Assembly: GCF_039908645.1 (NCBI RefSeq)
Contig: NZ_CP150917.1
Coordinates: 1,150,501 to 1,214,500, forward strand
Direction: 5' to 3'
Length of the DNA: 64,000 nucleotides
Origin: Pseudomonas helvetica
GTDB taxonomy: Bacteria > Pseudomonadota > Gammaproteobacteria > Pseudomonadales > Pseudomonadaceae
The position numbers and the translations under genes were made by a program. Every line of letters begins with the position of its first letter. Position 1 is the first letter of the stretch. Shown here in pieces: positions 27,105 to 36,801 of this stretch. The notes beneath the pieces were generated by a model. The model searched no databases. It saw only the letters and a list, made by a program, of their open reading frames with translations, and was not told where the DNA came from.

Positions 27105-27134
27105 GCCACCGCTCATAGCCCTAAGGACGGTGGC
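27105..27134. repeat. Hairpin upstream of the LysE-type gene
   Basis: GCCACCG and CGGTGGC are separated by 16 bases. There is no T run, and the hairpin lies about 35 bases before the exporter start, so it could sit in its leader. Confidence 0.4.
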
Positions 27135-27169
27135 ACATGCGGCCTGTTCAAATGTAGGATTGACGCAAA

Positions 27170-27808
27170 ATGGTGATAGATATCCATATGAATCTTGCGA
27201 CGCTAGCGTTATTCCTGCCCGCCTGCTTTGCCCTGAATATGGCCCCAGGGCCTAACAACCTGCTGTCTATCAGCAATGCAACACGCTACGGATACCGCAC
27301 ATCATGCATGGCAGGTGTTGGTCGCTTGCTGGCGTTCGCGCTGATGATTGCGCTGGTTTCGGCAGGCTTGGCCGTAGTGTTGCAAACTTCAGAGCTGGTC
27401 TTCTACGGGATCAAAATAGTTGGCGCGGCCTACCTTTTTTACTTGGCATATCAGTTGTGGAGGGCTGAACCACGAGCGGAAGCCGAGTCAAAAAACGCCC
27501 CGTTAGGTCTTTTCGCGCTGGCAAGGCAGGAATTCCTCGTCGCCGCAGGCAACCCTAAAGCCATCCTGATTTTTACCGCGTTCTTACCTCAATTCGTCGA
27601 CCCAACGGCAGACATGGGTTCTCAGTTTGCGTTGCTAGGTCTTCTGTTTTTGGTATTGGAGTGGATCGCCATTGGCATCTATGCGTACATCGGATTGTAT
27701 ATGCGACGTTGGTTTGCCCAGCCTCAGGGTAAGCAAATTTTCAACCGTTGTTGCGCTGGTTTGTTGTCGGCTGCCGCCTCGATGCTATTGATGGCACGTC
27801 GAGCGTGA
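27170..27808 (+). CDS. LysE/RhtB-family amino-acid exporter
   Basis: The 212-residue protein has six hydrophobic segments and the family signature near the N-terminus (FALNMAPGPNNLLSISNATRYG), followed by GVGRLLAF and the GAAYLFYLAYQLWR segment. The proteins export amino acids or homoserine lactone-like solutes. The frame opens at ATG 27170, with a second ATG at 27188 (MNLATLALF) that gives the usual length; the choice is open. A hairpin follows the stop. Confidence 0.9.
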   Translation: MVIDIHMNLATLALFLPACFALNMAPGPNNLLSISNATRYGYRTSCMAGVGRLLAFALMIALVSAGLAVVLQTSELVFYGIKIVGAAYLFYLAYQLWRAEPRAEAESKNAPLGLFALARQEFLVAAGNPKAILIFTAFLPQFVDPTADMGSQFALLGLLFLVLEWIAIGIYAYIGLYMRRWFAQPQGKQIFNRCCAGLLSAAASMLLMARRA

Positions 27809-27818
27809 TTCGCAGTTA

Positions 27819-27851
27819 GCAGATGATGCGAAGCGTCTGCGACTCATCTGC
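27819..27851 (+). terminator. Hairpin behind the LysE-type gene
   Basis: GCAGATGA and TCATCTGC form an eight-base stem with a 17-base loop, eleven bases after the stop codon. There is no T run, so its strength is uncertain. Confidence 0.45.
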
Positions 27852-27957
27852 GTAGTTGGACGGGTTGCCAGTCCTATGCTGGTTCTCCTACCACGCCTCC
27901 CGGCATGAAATCCGTACTTCGATCTCGAGAGTGGCCGATTATTAATGAGCACCTGGC

Positions 27958-28191
27958 TCATTCCACATACCGGGCCCGACTAAAAAACAGCCCCGTCCCG
28001 CTACCGATGGCATAGGTCGAAGCGATGCCCAGATCGAAGCCGGCAATGAAAGGCGGCAGCATGAAAATACTCATAAACCCCAGAACGAACAGGGTGATGC
28101 CCAGCCATTTTCTGAGGCGGTAGGATTTCAGATAGAAGAAGAACAGCAGGAACACCGCGTAAGCACCGGCATACAAGCCATATTCGCTCAT
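27958..28191 (-). CDS. Small membrane protein, unknown
   Basis: The 77-residue product has two strong hydrophobic helices (YAVFLLFFFYLKSY and LGITLFVLGFMSIFML) followed by a weaker third. No cleavable signal is seen. Its start lies three bases after the stop of the gene upstream, so the two form an operon. No family was recognised. Confidence 0.7.
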   Translation of the reverse strand: MSEYGLYAGAYAVFLLFFFYLKSYRLRKWLGITLFVLGFMSIFMLPPFIAGFDLGIASTYAIGSGTGLFFSRARYVE

Positions 28192-28194
28192 GGT

Positions 28195-28518
28195 CTATCC
28201 GCCTTGATTCGCTGCGGCGAAAACACCACTGGTGAGGATGGCGATACTCGTTCGTTGGGCATTGAGTAAATCCCCCTGTTGCCGGGTCAGGGGGTTGGAG
28301 ATTCCGACCATCATTTGGCAGGGCAAATCCTTGGCGAGCATTTTGTCGTACAGCTCCACCACCAGATTGCTCACTTCATAGTGAGCGGCTTTCGCTTCAC
28401 CAAAATGCAGCGTTCTGAGGCTACCCCGTTCACTGGCTGACAGGGTGAAGCGCGATACGTTGAAGACAATTCCATGGTTGCCGGAAAACTGGTCGCTCTC
28501 AAACTTCAATGCTCGCAT
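28195..28518 (-). CDS. Unrecognised 107-residue protein, operon partner of the small membrane protein
   Basis: The product (MRALKFESDQFSGNHG start) is soluble by composition, with a central helical stretch (HYEVSNLVVELYDKMLAK). It has no motif that I recognise. The three-base gap to the downstream membrane protein gene implies co-translation and perhaps a joint function. Confidence 0.65.
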   Translation of the reverse strand: MRALKFESDQFSGNHGIVFNVSRFTLSASERGSLRTLHFGEAKAAHYEVSNLVVELYDKMLAKDLPCQMMVGISNPLTRQQGDLLNAQRTSIAILTSGVFAAANQGG

Positions 28519-28658
28519 CCTTATCGAGTCTGGAAAGGCGGGGAGTCTGTCTTAGCCCGTGGGCCTTCGCAAGCGCTTGGTAATACGCTGAAAAAGACTT
28601 TCATCTCGGGTGAAAATGGAGGCGCTTTGACCTGCCCCTGTACTTCCCAACAACTTCG

Positions 28659-29432
28659 CTATCGAACGCTAGCGATGAAACGCAGGATTTCCCGCTCGAC
28701 CTTTTCGGGCTGGTCGAGCTGTATCCAGTGTCCCGTATCCGCCACCACGGCGTGGGGTAACTCCGGTCGTAACGCGTAGAGCGCATCGGGATTGTCGTTC
28801 GCGCTACTGACCAGCAGAAAAACAGGACCTTTCCATGCATCCAGCGCGGGTTCCGGGTTCCAATTGGCGAACGCCACCGCAAACCCCAACCGTGCTGCTG
28901 CATCGACCGCAGCACAATCTTCCAGAACTCTGGACGTTACCTTTACGTTATTGCCCGCAATCGTGGCGTAGAACCCCTGTTGCACATCAAGGCTCGCAGG
29001 CCCTGCAAGCGCTTCCAGCATTCCGGCGCGAACCTCATCGGGAAGTGCCCTTGGATCGGTCGCGGGATCAAGCAGGAACACGCCAGCCACGCGGTCGGCG
29101 TACTTGGCGGCATAGTCCAGCGCTGCGGCACCACTTCCACTGTGGGCCACGATGATGAAACGCTCAAGCTTGAAGGCGGCGGCTGTATCGATGATGTCCT
29201 GCGCACGCCCTGCATATGAATAGTCAGCATCCGCAGCCGGGGAGCTGTCTCCGCTGCCCCGTGAATCAAGGGCATAGACTTTCCTGCCGCGTCCGATAGG
29301 TTCGAGCATTTCCGCCCACTGGCTTGCTCGACCGGAGTCCGCATGGAGGAAGAGCACCGGCAAACCTTCGCCGTGTCCTGCTTCAATCACAGCAAGATTG
29401 CCCTGCGTTCCAGCGAATAGTGTCTGCTTCAT
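28659..29432 (-). CDS. Alpha/beta hydrolase
   Basis: The 257-residue protein has the fold's landmarks: oxyanion-region HADSGRASQWAE, LDSRGSGDSSP, the nucleophile elbow VAHSGSGAAAL with Ser, the acid after FLLVSSAND, and the catalytic His in DTGHWIQLDQPEKV. AAAGGAGAA precedes the ATG. The substrate is unknown; relatives include esterases and haloperoxidase-like enzymes. It is a single gene. Confidence 0.9.
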   Translation of the reverse strand: MKQTLFAGTQGNLAVIEAGHGEGLPVLFLHADSGRASQWAEMLEPIGRGRKVYALDSRGSGDSSPAADADYSYAGRAQDIIDTAAAFKLERFIIVAHSGSGAAALDYAAKYADRVAGVFLLDPATDPRALPDEVRAGMLEALAGPASLDVQQGFYATIAGNNVKVTSRVLEDCAAVDAAARLGFAVAFANWNPEPALDAWKGPVFLLVSSANDNPDALYALRPELPHAVVADTGHWIQLDQPEKVEREILRFIASVR

Positions 29433-29741
29433 AGTGTTCTCCTTTGTGTGTTCCGTACCGTCCGTGGAAAAAGATAAGCCGACGACAACGCCGATCGGCA
29501 GCGTAGGGCAAAGAAGGGGGGCAGGCTATGTTTTCTCATGTCCATGATCGTGGTCTGTCCCGTATTTCCCCTGGGCAAAATCGCAACCACCGTCCTAGGA
29601 CATTTCCCGCAAACCGTAGCGCCTTCCATGAACTGGCGGGAAGCATTCATGGAAGATAACCTACTGTCTTCGCTGCAGCCGAGCGGACGGTTTTGACAGG
29701 CCGAAAAAACGCAGGGTTCCTGAAAATCCTGGAGATTCCTT
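29433..29741. other. Gap with palindrome copy and an inverted repeat
   Basis: These 309 bases hold the dispersed palindrome at 29516-29570 and an inverted repeat at 29623-29655 (CTTCCATGAA with TTCATGGAAG, 13 bases between), which lies about 90 bases before the DUF6124 gene and could be an operator. No gene is visible. Confidence 0.6.
29516..29570. repeat. Dispersed palindrome, copy 4
   Basis: The left arm GGGGGGCAGGCTATGTTTTC leads to TCATG and the right arm GATCGTGGTCTGTCCCGTAT. The right arm is well kept and the left arm has decayed. Confidence 0.7.
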
Positions 29742-30125
29742 ATGAAAAAGACAACCCGAAATCCACTTGAAATCCCATCGCTCTCTACATCAGAAGATCT
29801 CGATCCAATAGAGCTTTCCGAAACCGCCCAACGCACCGTCAGTGCCCGTTTGCGTAACCCCAGTCACCCTGATCCCGTCAGCCATATATTCACCATTGTC
29901 CCCGACGTAGACACGGCAACCTTACTGGTCCACGCCAGCGAAACCCTCGCCTCGATCAACGCCATGACCACCGACCTGGCGTTCGAACTCGAAGGCTCGC
30001 GGCGCAATGTGGCACTGGCGATTCAGCAGTTGGCCGTGCTGGCCGAGTTGTTGGTAAACCGAGCACTGGACCACCTCGACCCGCCTGATGAGGCGGTTGA
30101 GAGTCAGCCTACCGTCCACCACTGA
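29742..30125 (+). CDS. DUF6124-family protein
   Basis: The 127-residue protein has the DUF6124 core known from Pseudomonas: DTATLLVHASETLASINAM followed by SRRNVALAIQQLAVLAELLVNRALD. A good ribosome site (CTGGAG) precedes ATG 29742. The function of the family is unknown. The segment LRNPSHPDPVS is encoded by a 33-base stretch that has a near copy in the gap at 26928-26960. The gene is 34 bases ahead of the next small gene, likely in one operon. Confidence 0.85.
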   Translation: MKKTTRNPLEIPSLSTSEDLDPIELSETAQRTVSARLRNPSHPDPVSHIFTIVPDVDTATLLVHASETLASINAMTTDLAFELEGSRRNVALAIQQLAVLAELLVNRALDHLDPPDEAVESQPTVHH

Positions 30126-30159
30126 GTGGCCGTGCTCGTTTACCCAATGGAGGTTTGTC

Positions 30160-30417
30160 ATGGATCGATACATGCCAGTCACTGGCATTGACTGCACCAT
30201 CCCGTCACTGCTGATTGATACCCAAGCACCGCTCGACGTACTGCACGAAACCGCGGCCTACCGAATCCGCACCGCGACTCAACTGCTGGAGAACATTGCC
30301 GAGGGCGAGGGGATTCACAGTGAGCTGGCGCGGGTGCTGGTGACTTCACTGCGCGATGGTTGTGATTTGCTGGATGTGGTGGGGCGACGATTGCAGGTGG
30401 AGGTATTGTTGGTATGA
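30160..30417 (+). CDS. Small protein, DUF3077-like
   Basis: ATG 30160 follows GGAGG and gives 85 residues. The protein has a core PLDVLHETAAYRIRTATQLLENIAEG that recalls the DUF3077 group of short Pseudomonas proteins (LDEALEQASHLL type). The match is by eye and weak. It is the second cistron after the DUF6124 gene and is followed at once by a terminator. Confidence 0.6.
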   Translation: MDRYMPVTGIDCTIPSLLIDTQAPLDVLHETAAYRIRTATQLLENIAEGEGIHSELARVLVTSLRDGCDLLDVVGRRLQVEVLLV

Positions 30418-30420
30418 GAA

Positions 30421-30450
30421 ATGGGCGACCTTGTTTAGGTCGCCCATTTT
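30421..30450 (+). terminator. Terminator of the DUF6124 operon
   Basis: ATGGGCGACC and GGTCGCCCAT form a perfect ten-base stem with a seven-base loop, followed by TTT. It starts three bases after the stop codon. Confidence 0.8.
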
Positions 30451-30463
30451 AGTTGGGGTAGGA

Positions 30464-30525
30464 AAAGGGAGGGTGGATTACGTTTTACATCAGACGATGT
30501 AATCGTGGTCTGTTCCGTATTCTCC
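30464..30525. repeat. Dispersed palindrome, copy 5
   Basis: GGGAGGGTGGATTACGTTTT is followed by a spacer and TAATCGTGGTCTGTTCCGTA. It also contains an inner inverted pair (TTACGTTTTACATC and GATGTAATCG region). Confidence 0.65.
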
Positions 30526-30532
30526 TCACCGC

Positions 30533-31111
30533 TCAGTAGTTTTCAGCGAACTCGTGAAACCTACTAAACACCTGAAACCCAACATAGTCGGACCGGTGCT
30601 TGTACTGAGTCCGGTAGTAGCAATCCCAGTAACTGATCATGCGATCTTGCGTCGCTTGAAAATACGTCTGATTATCCCGAATGAAGCTGCCGTAAAGCGT
30701 CGGACTGATTGTGGGCAGGTGGGCTTCAACGGTGTTAAGAATATCGATTACGTACTCGCCAGTAAGCTGGAAAACGAACGGGACAATCCATGGTTCGTGA
30801 ACTGAAAGAATGCGTTCCAGTTGACGTTGACGCACACGCCCATCGTGGTGTCGTGTCAGAAGACATGAGTACAAGATGCTCTGAACACCAGTCAGCTGCC
30901 CACAGGCTTGCTCATCACCTTCGTGATGAATCCGATAAGGAATGATCAGGTTCTCTTCACCGATTTTGACCTCTATACCCCGATGCGTTGCTAGCCTGGT
31001 AAGGCCCATGATCTGGCTAAGACCTTCTGCCTCCAATCTGAGGGAGGATGGGAAAGCAGTGGTGATTGAGCCTAGTGGAACTGGTGGAAGGGAGGCAGAA
31101 CAGAGCGACAT
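30533..31111 (-). CDS. Unrecognised 192-residue protein
   Basis: The frame from ATG 31111 (MSLCSASLPPVPLGSITTAF) encodes a soluble protein. It has a YRIHHEGDEQACGQL segment and an aromatic C-terminal third (SYWDCYYRTQYKHRSDYVGF). Such lone proteins occur in Pseudomonas accessory regions, but I cannot name a family. The ribosome site is poor, so the start may be at 31141 instead. Confidence 0.65.
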   Translation of the reverse strand: MSLCSASLPPVPLGSITTAFPSSLRLEAEGLSQIMGLTRLATHRGIEVKIGEENLIIPYRIHHEGDEQACGQLTGVQSILYSCLLTRHHDGRVRQRQLERILSVHEPWIVPFVFQLTGEYVIDILNTVEAHLPTISPTLYGSFIRDNQTYFQATQDRMISYWDCYYRTQYKHRSDYVGFQVFSRFHEFAENY

Positions 31112-31141
31112 ATGAATATCTCGACGGACTGGACGATTCAC

Positions 31142-31388
31142 AGCATGCCTACTTTGGCAGAAAACAGCACGGTTGGATGGGGGATCTAGGTGGCTAGGTG
31201 AGTCTTAGCTAGCAGCCACCGGCAATTGGTGGGCATGGAGTAATGATGGGGGAACCAAACTTGCGCCAATCCTTGAGAAATGTCCTGTCGTGCGTAAAGT
31301 GCGTCCCATTTTGCCTGGCTTTTTCCTACTTTCTGATGGGCGAATTAATAGTTGGTATTATTAAAAAATTCTGATGGCAATGCATTTA
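31142..31388. other. Gene-free gap, composition shift
   Basis: No gene was found. Base composition changes here from normal to AT-rich (towards 31340-31388), marking the edge of the AT-rich gene that follows. Confidence 0.5.
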
Positions 31389-32453
31389 TTACGCATTTGG
31401 TTTTTTGGTTAATACATAAAAATTTCTTCTCTGGTCTCCATCAAATCCTGTGGCAAAGTCACTAATTTGATAGCCCCCTGGCGTAGCTATTTTTTGTACT
31501 AATGCGGGATCATTTTTGGCATCGTCTGGGATTTTGACGTACTCTGTATTCATCAATATACCAAATACTTTTCTCATGTCATTTCTCCATGCTATTTTTT
31601 CTTCCTCCTTAAGCTCATCAGCATTGGCAGGGATTTCATAGAGAACGGATGAGTGTCTGTCTTGCTCGATTTGTTTGATGTTATCTCCTGTTGCAATAGG
31701 TAGCGCTTGTATATCCTCTAATGTTAATCCTTGAGAAACCCCTTGTGAGATATCTGTTATTTTTTGTTGAGTGCGCGGCGACAGAAGATCCCATTCAATA
31801 GTAATTCTGTCTGTTGTTCCAGGTCCATAGAGCTTGTATTGCATGTCTCTATATTTGTCAATTGTAAAAGAAGAGGCGATGCCTCCCAATTTACTAATGC
31901 TTAGTTTTGCAATTTCACCCCGTAAAGGGCCTTGCATCCATTCGATTTTAGTAGAGTCCTTTTCTAAGGCATCATTTGATTGGAGTAGTCTTAGATGAAA
32001 GCCAATAGCATTTTTACTTCTATTTTTTTCTCTAACTCCCAAGAATGTAGATTCCAATGAATTGTTTTTTCCACCAAAAACAAATCCAAAACCTAGCCAT
32101 CCTTCATCTGTAAATCCTTCCTTTTCAGTGTATGCAACAAAAGCGGATCCGCCAGTTTTTGCAATATTACTTATAAGGTAAGGGGGCATGATGTCACGAT
32201 GATCCTTCATGCCAAAAATACTTTCTTGTTGTTGGGAGGCAAGCTCTAAGCCATTTCCTTTCTGACCATTCTTCAAATTTGTTAAGAAGTGAGCGTGTTC
32301 CCAATCAAGAGGGGTGAAAATAGTTGAGCCTATTCCAGGTATAACTTTTTTCCAGCCAGTCCCGTGCTTTTCAAAGCCAAAATTTTCGGGAGCAAAAAAA
32401 TCTCGCGCTGCTGCAATTTCTAGCTCTCGTGGAGTATGTTTAGATGTAATCAT
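31389..32453 (-). CDS. Putative GNAT-type acyltransferase resembling COG3375, AT-rich
   Basis: The 354-residue protein is clearly lower in GC than all neighbours and so was probably acquired. Its central part follows the pattern of COG3375 'predicted GNAT' proteins: PPYLISNIAKTGGSAFVAY, GFGFVFGG, an STFLGVREKNRSKNAIGFHL stretch where the acetyl-CoA loop is expected, then IEWMQGPLRGEIAKL, SKLGGIASSF, YGPGTTDRITIEWDL. The classical RGxGxG/A loop is replaced by KNRSKNAIG, so catalysis is unsure. The C-terminal 110 residues are not part of that pattern. The match was made by eye. Confidence 0.55.
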   Translation of the reverse strand: MITSKHTPRELEIAAARDFFAPENFGFEKHGTGWKKVIPGIGSTIFTPLDWEHAHFLTNLKNGQKGNGLELASQQQESIFGMKDHRDIMPPYLISNIAKTGGSAFVAYTEKEGFTDEGWLGFGFVFGGKNNSLESTFLGVREKNRSKNAIGFHLRLLQSNDALEKDSTKIEWMQGPLRGEIAKLSISKLGGIASSFTIDKYRDMQYKLYGPGTTDRITIEWDLLSPRTQQKITDISQGVSQGLTLEDIQALPIATGDNIKQIEQDRHSSVLYEIPANADELKEEEKIAWRNDMRKVFGILMNTEYVKIPDDAKNDPALVQKIATPGGYQISDFATGFDGDQRRNFYVLTKKPNA

Positions 32454-32713
32454 GCGTTTAGTCCTTTAATCGTTCAGTCCTATAATTTGTCTCGCAGTAT
32501 AGTCGTAGGTGATAAGAATATGAGTGGAGATTATTGTCTTGTTGTTACAAGTAGTTGCTGATTTTTATCTTTTGTAAAATGTGTAAGCTGCGCCCCATTT
32601 GCGGCACCAGTAGTCCATGGTATTGAGCGTAAGTGCTCCATAACCCCCATATTCAAAGTCATCACCTGATCCCTGATGCTGTGCTCCCGATTCCTTTCCT
32701 GAGCCAGCACCTC
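32454..32713. other. AT-rich promoter region and insertion-sequence debris
   Basis: The left 120 bases are AT-rich and likely drive the GNAT-like gene. From about 32590 the composition returns to normal and leads into the IS66 scar. No intact gene is present. Confidence 0.45.
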
Positions 32714-32809
32714 ATGATGCGTCCCGCCGCAAAAGTCGAAAAAGTCTGTCTCTACCCCAAGCCCGTCGACTTCCGAAAATCCATTGATGGCCTCGCTGCG
32801 CTGGTCTAA
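32714..32809 (+). pseudogene. IS66-family TnpB remnant
   Basis: The frame from ATG 32714 reads MMRPAAKVEKVCLYPKPVDF and continues RKSIDGLAALV before a stop. This is the start of the IS66 accessory protein TnpB (KVYLYPKPVDFRKSIDGLAALV form), of which only 31 codons are left. No transposase gene TnpC and no terminal repeats remain, so it is a scar. Confidence 0.8.
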
Positions 32810-32849
32810 CGGGACAGTAGAGAAAAAACTGTCCTACTTTTTCTCCACG

Positions 32850-33350
32850 TCAGGCCGGTTCCCCGATGCACCACCACTGTACCGCGACCTCATCGTCAGG
32901 CTGAGTTACGTCATGCCCGTGCTCAATGAAATGCGCTGGCGTGTGCAACGCAAGAGCATCACTGATCCGCTCTGGCTTGAGAGCGTTGGTTTCACCGAGA
33001 AAACCCAGATAGTAGTCCCGGTCATAGAAGACGGTGATCTCGCTCTGATGAACCCATGGCCACACCAGCAGGCAGGCGACCCGGTAGTAACCCTGTGAGC
33101 GGTCAGCAGCGTTGGACAGGTGGCTAGCGGCTTCGAGCAGTTGCTGAATGCAAAAGGCCTGAACTTCGATCCTGGCTTGAGAGCCTTGAACCAGGGCTGC
33201 GTGCACCGGGATTTTCCAATGTGTGTAGCGCTCCATGTGCGCGGATCGTGGGTGAAACTCGTCGCGAAAACTGGAGGCCCAACGTTCCAGAGCGCGAAGG
33301 CGGCGGGGAATGCCTCTGAGTGGCTTGTTGCTGAGGGCGATTTGCCGCAT
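32850..33350 (-). CDS. DUF3916-family protein
   Basis: The 166-residue protein begins MRQIALSNKPLRGIPRRLRA and contains LERWASSFRDEF and HWKIPVHAALVQG, the pattern of DUF3916 proteins that recur in Pseudomonas genomes. The function is unknown. It lies between an IS66 scar and an unknown gene, so it belongs to the accessory zone. Confidence 0.8.
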   Translation of the reverse strand: MRQIALSNKPLRGIPRRLRALERWASSFRDEFHPRSAHMERYTHWKIPVHAALVQGSQARIEVQAFCIQQLLEAASHLSNAADRSQGYYRVACLLVWPWVHQSEITVFYDRDYYLGFLGETNALKPERISDALALHTPAHFIEHGHDVTQPDDEVAVQWWCIGEPA

Positions 33351-33492
33351 TGATACGTCCTTGTGATGCCGAAAAGTCTTTCGTTGTTGTCTGCTGGCGC
33401 AATGGAAAAGTGGATGGGGCCACTTTCATATCAGCCAAAGCCTGCCCAGTATCAGTCCATGAAAACGGGCAAACTGCACCCAACCCAATAAT

Positions 33493-33822
33493 TCACTGAA
33501 TATCTTTCAAATAATCCTTAAGCGCAATCAGCGGACTATCAAGCTGCTCCAGCGTCTGCGCCGCGCTGAAATCTCCCGACAATCTATCCAGCTCCCGACC
33601 CAGCGGCGTACCCGCCCCACCTATCGCCTCAAGCGCCAGCCCCACGCATTCAGCCACTTTGACCTTGATCGTCTCGACATCACCTCTGCGTACCAGCAAG
33701 CCGAATACGTCCCGCTGGTAGTCGCCCATCATCAGGTCGTCACGCAGGATCGGGCTTTGATCTTCCGTTTCGTAAGCCAGCTTGAGGGAGAAGAGGGCGA
33801 CTGTTTCCAGTGGTAATTCCAT
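33493..33822 (-). CDS. Unrecognised 109-residue protein
   Basis: The acidic protein (MELPLETVALFSLKLAYETE start) is mostly helical by composition and has no cysteines beyond one and no signal. A decent ribosome site (AAGGATT) precedes the ATG. I cannot name it. It is the last gene of the accessory zone before the tRNA-Leu gene. Confidence 0.7.
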   Translation of the reverse strand: MELPLETVALFSLKLAYETEDQSPILRDDLMMGDYQRDVFGLLVRRGDVETIKVKVAECVGLALEAIGGAGTPLGRELDRLSGDFSAAQTLEQLDSPLIALKDYLKDIQ

Positions 33823-33949
33823 GGGGGGAATCCTTGTGAAATGGTCCGCCGGTCAAGGGGTGTGGAAGAGAAGCAGGATCAAAAGATCGTCCGAACGCGG
33901 CCCGAACCTTCGGCAGCTCCCACGGGGCGGGGTGGCTTTTCTGTAGGCG

Positions 33950-33978
33950 AAAAAAAAGGCCTTGCTAAGCAAGACCTT
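33950..33978 (-). terminator. Terminator behind tRNA-Leu
   Basis: On the minus strand AAGGTCTTGC pairs with GCAAGGCCTT (one G-U pair) around a three-base loop, followed by eight or more T. It lies ten bases beyond the tRNA 3' end. Confidence 0.88.
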
Positions 33979-33987
33979 TCTTAATTT

Positions 33988-34072
33988 TGGTGCCCCGAGG
34001 GAGACTCGAACTCCCACTCCTTTCGAAAACGGATTTTGAATCCGCCGCGTCTACCAATTCCGCCATCAGGGC
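33988..34072 (-). tRNA. tRNA-Leu (anticodon CAA)
   Basis: The 85-base gene folds as a class II tRNA: acceptor GCCCTGA with TCGGGGC-type 3' arm, anticodon stem with loop TTCAAAA (anticodon CAA, reads UUG), a long variable arm and T-loop GTTCGAGTC. CCA is encoded. It separates the accessory zone on the left from the core block on the right. Confidence 0.97.
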
Positions 34073-34179
34073 TCAATGGCGGCGAAGTATAGAGATGAGA
34101 TAACCGTCGGTCAATCAGGTACATGGAGAATTTTCACTATTTCCGCTAGACTTCCCGGCCCTGCTAGACGAACCCCATC

Positions 34180-36359
<2,180 letters not shown>

Positions 36360-36402
36360 GTTTTCTGACCCCAAGATTCAACATTTGCAACTGGAGTGCT
36401 AA

Positions 36403-36738
36403 ATGAGCTTTTTTATCTCTAATGCCATGGCTGATGCTGGTGCCCCTGCGGCAGGCCCAATGGGCGGCGGCTTTGAGTGGATTTTCCTGGTCGGTTTCCT
36501 GGTCATCTTCTACCTGATGATCTGGCGTCCACAGGCCAAGCGCGCCAAAGAGCAGAAGAACCTGCTGAGCAGCCTGCAGAAAGGCGACGAAGTTGTGACC
36601 ACCGGTGGTATCGCCGGCAAGATCACTAAAGTGGCAGATGATTTCGTTGTTCTGGAAGTTTCCGACACTGTCGAAATGAAATTCCAAAAGGGCGCCATTG
36701 CCGCCACGCTGCCAAAAGGCACGCTAAAAGCGATCTAA
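36403..36738 (+). CDS. yajC: Sec translocon accessory protein YajC
   Basis: The 111-residue protein has one membrane helix (FEWIFLVGFLVIFYLMIW) followed by the conserved RPQAKRAKEQKNLLSSLQKGDEV-type cytosolic domain (GGIAGKI). YajC associates with SecDF. A GC-rich hairpin without a T run (36762-36780) lies between it and secD and may tune expression. Confidence 0.95.
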   Translation: MSFFISNAMADAGAPAAGPMGGGFEWIFLVGFLVIFYLMIWRPQAKRAKEQKNLLSSLQKGDEVVTTGGIAGKITKVADDFVVLEVSDTVEMKFQKGAIAATLPKGTLKAI

Positions 36739-36801
36739 GTTTCAACTTCTACTCAATCGACGGGGCGCGCAAGGCGCCCCGCGTCATAAGCGGGCGGCGT
36801 G

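Noticed and set aside
33988..34072. Possible att site duplication of the tRNA-Leu 3' end
   Set aside because: I looked for GAGTCTCCCTCGGGGC or its inverse across 15-34 kb and saw no second copy, so no integration boundary is claimed.
36762..36780. GC-rich hairpin between yajC and secD as a terminator
   Set aside because: There is no T run, and secD follows within about 20 bases in a conserved operon; noted only as a possible modulator.
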